From Armatimonadota bacterium (GTDB lineage Bacteria > Armatimonadota > Armatimonadia > Armatimonadales > Armatimonadaceae), in assembly GCA_014381035.1 (NCBI GenBank), contig JACMIS010000329.1, positions 1-6,258 of the forward strand: a stretch of DNA of 6,258 nucleotides, read 5' to 3'. Position 1 is the stretch's first letter. Every line of letters begins with the position of its first letter. This document shows, one piece after another, positions 6,151 through 6,258 of this stretch. Under the pieces are notes generated by a model, which made no database searches, was not told the origin of the DNA, and saw only the letters and a program-made list of their open reading frames with translations. Position numbers and translations under genes: made by a program.

Positions 6151-6179
6151 ATTGTACCTGGGGTTCCTCATGCTGTCAA
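6151..6179 (-). promoter_or_regulatory. Sigma-70-type promoter of the lacI-type gene
   Basis: On the minus strand the -35 is TTGACA (6179-6174, perfect consensus) and the -10 is TACAAT (6156-6151, one mismatch), separated by exactly 17 bp. The predicted start near 6144 gives a leader of about 43 nt before the ATG at 6101. The remaining bases up to 6258 show no recognisable feature. Confidence 0.8.
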
Positions 6180-6258
6180 TAGCGCGCGAGTTGGAAGCGG
6201 CAACAAAATTATTCGGGTTCCGCGCTACCTTCCAGGATCAGACCGCGTGTTTGGGGGT

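Overview
The window reads as a piece of an Armatimonadota chromosome. The main clue is the prepilin-like protein at 4167-5006. Its N-terminal stretch ([20 protein letters not shown], followed by [13 protein letters not shown]) and its late H-x9-DG motif are typical of the DUF1559 proteins that are greatly expanded in Armatimonadota and also common in Planctomycetes and Verrucomicrobia. The phylum is an inference from one protein; no marker gene is present. All six complete genes and the one partial gene lie on the minus strand, so the biology reads from right to left.

Right part (6258 to about 3870): a LacI/GalR-family repressor gene sits behind a near-consensus promoter (TTGACA, 17 bp, TACAAT). 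A 16-bp palindrome at the expected transcription start suggests that the repressor controls its own gene. It is followed at 54 bp by a DUF1559 type IV pilin-like protein and then at 6 bp by a 73-residue lipoprotein. A strong intrinsic terminator closes the set. The simplest reading is one regulated unit that makes two envelope or surface proteins, although a separate promoter for the last two genes cannot be excluded.

Middle part (about 3870 to 1292): two PhyH-type Fe(II)/2-oxoglutarate dioxygenases are encoded 8 bp apart and almost certainly co-transcribed. After a 162-bp gap holding a 31-bp imperfect inverted repeat comes a short-chain dehydrogenase/reductase. The dioxygenases keep their iron ligands, so an oxidative modification or catabolic step is likely, but the substrate cannot be read from sequence. 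The dehydrogenase has Thr where the catalytic Lys of the family should be.

Left part (1180 to the window edge): the N-terminal 393 residues of a eukaryotic-type poly(ADP-ribose) polymerase, with a WGR domain, a PARP regulatory helical domain and the first part of the catalytic domain. The gene runs off the left edge before the expected catalytic Glu. It is the least expected gene here. No tRNA, rRNA, CRISPR array or complete insertion sequence was seen.
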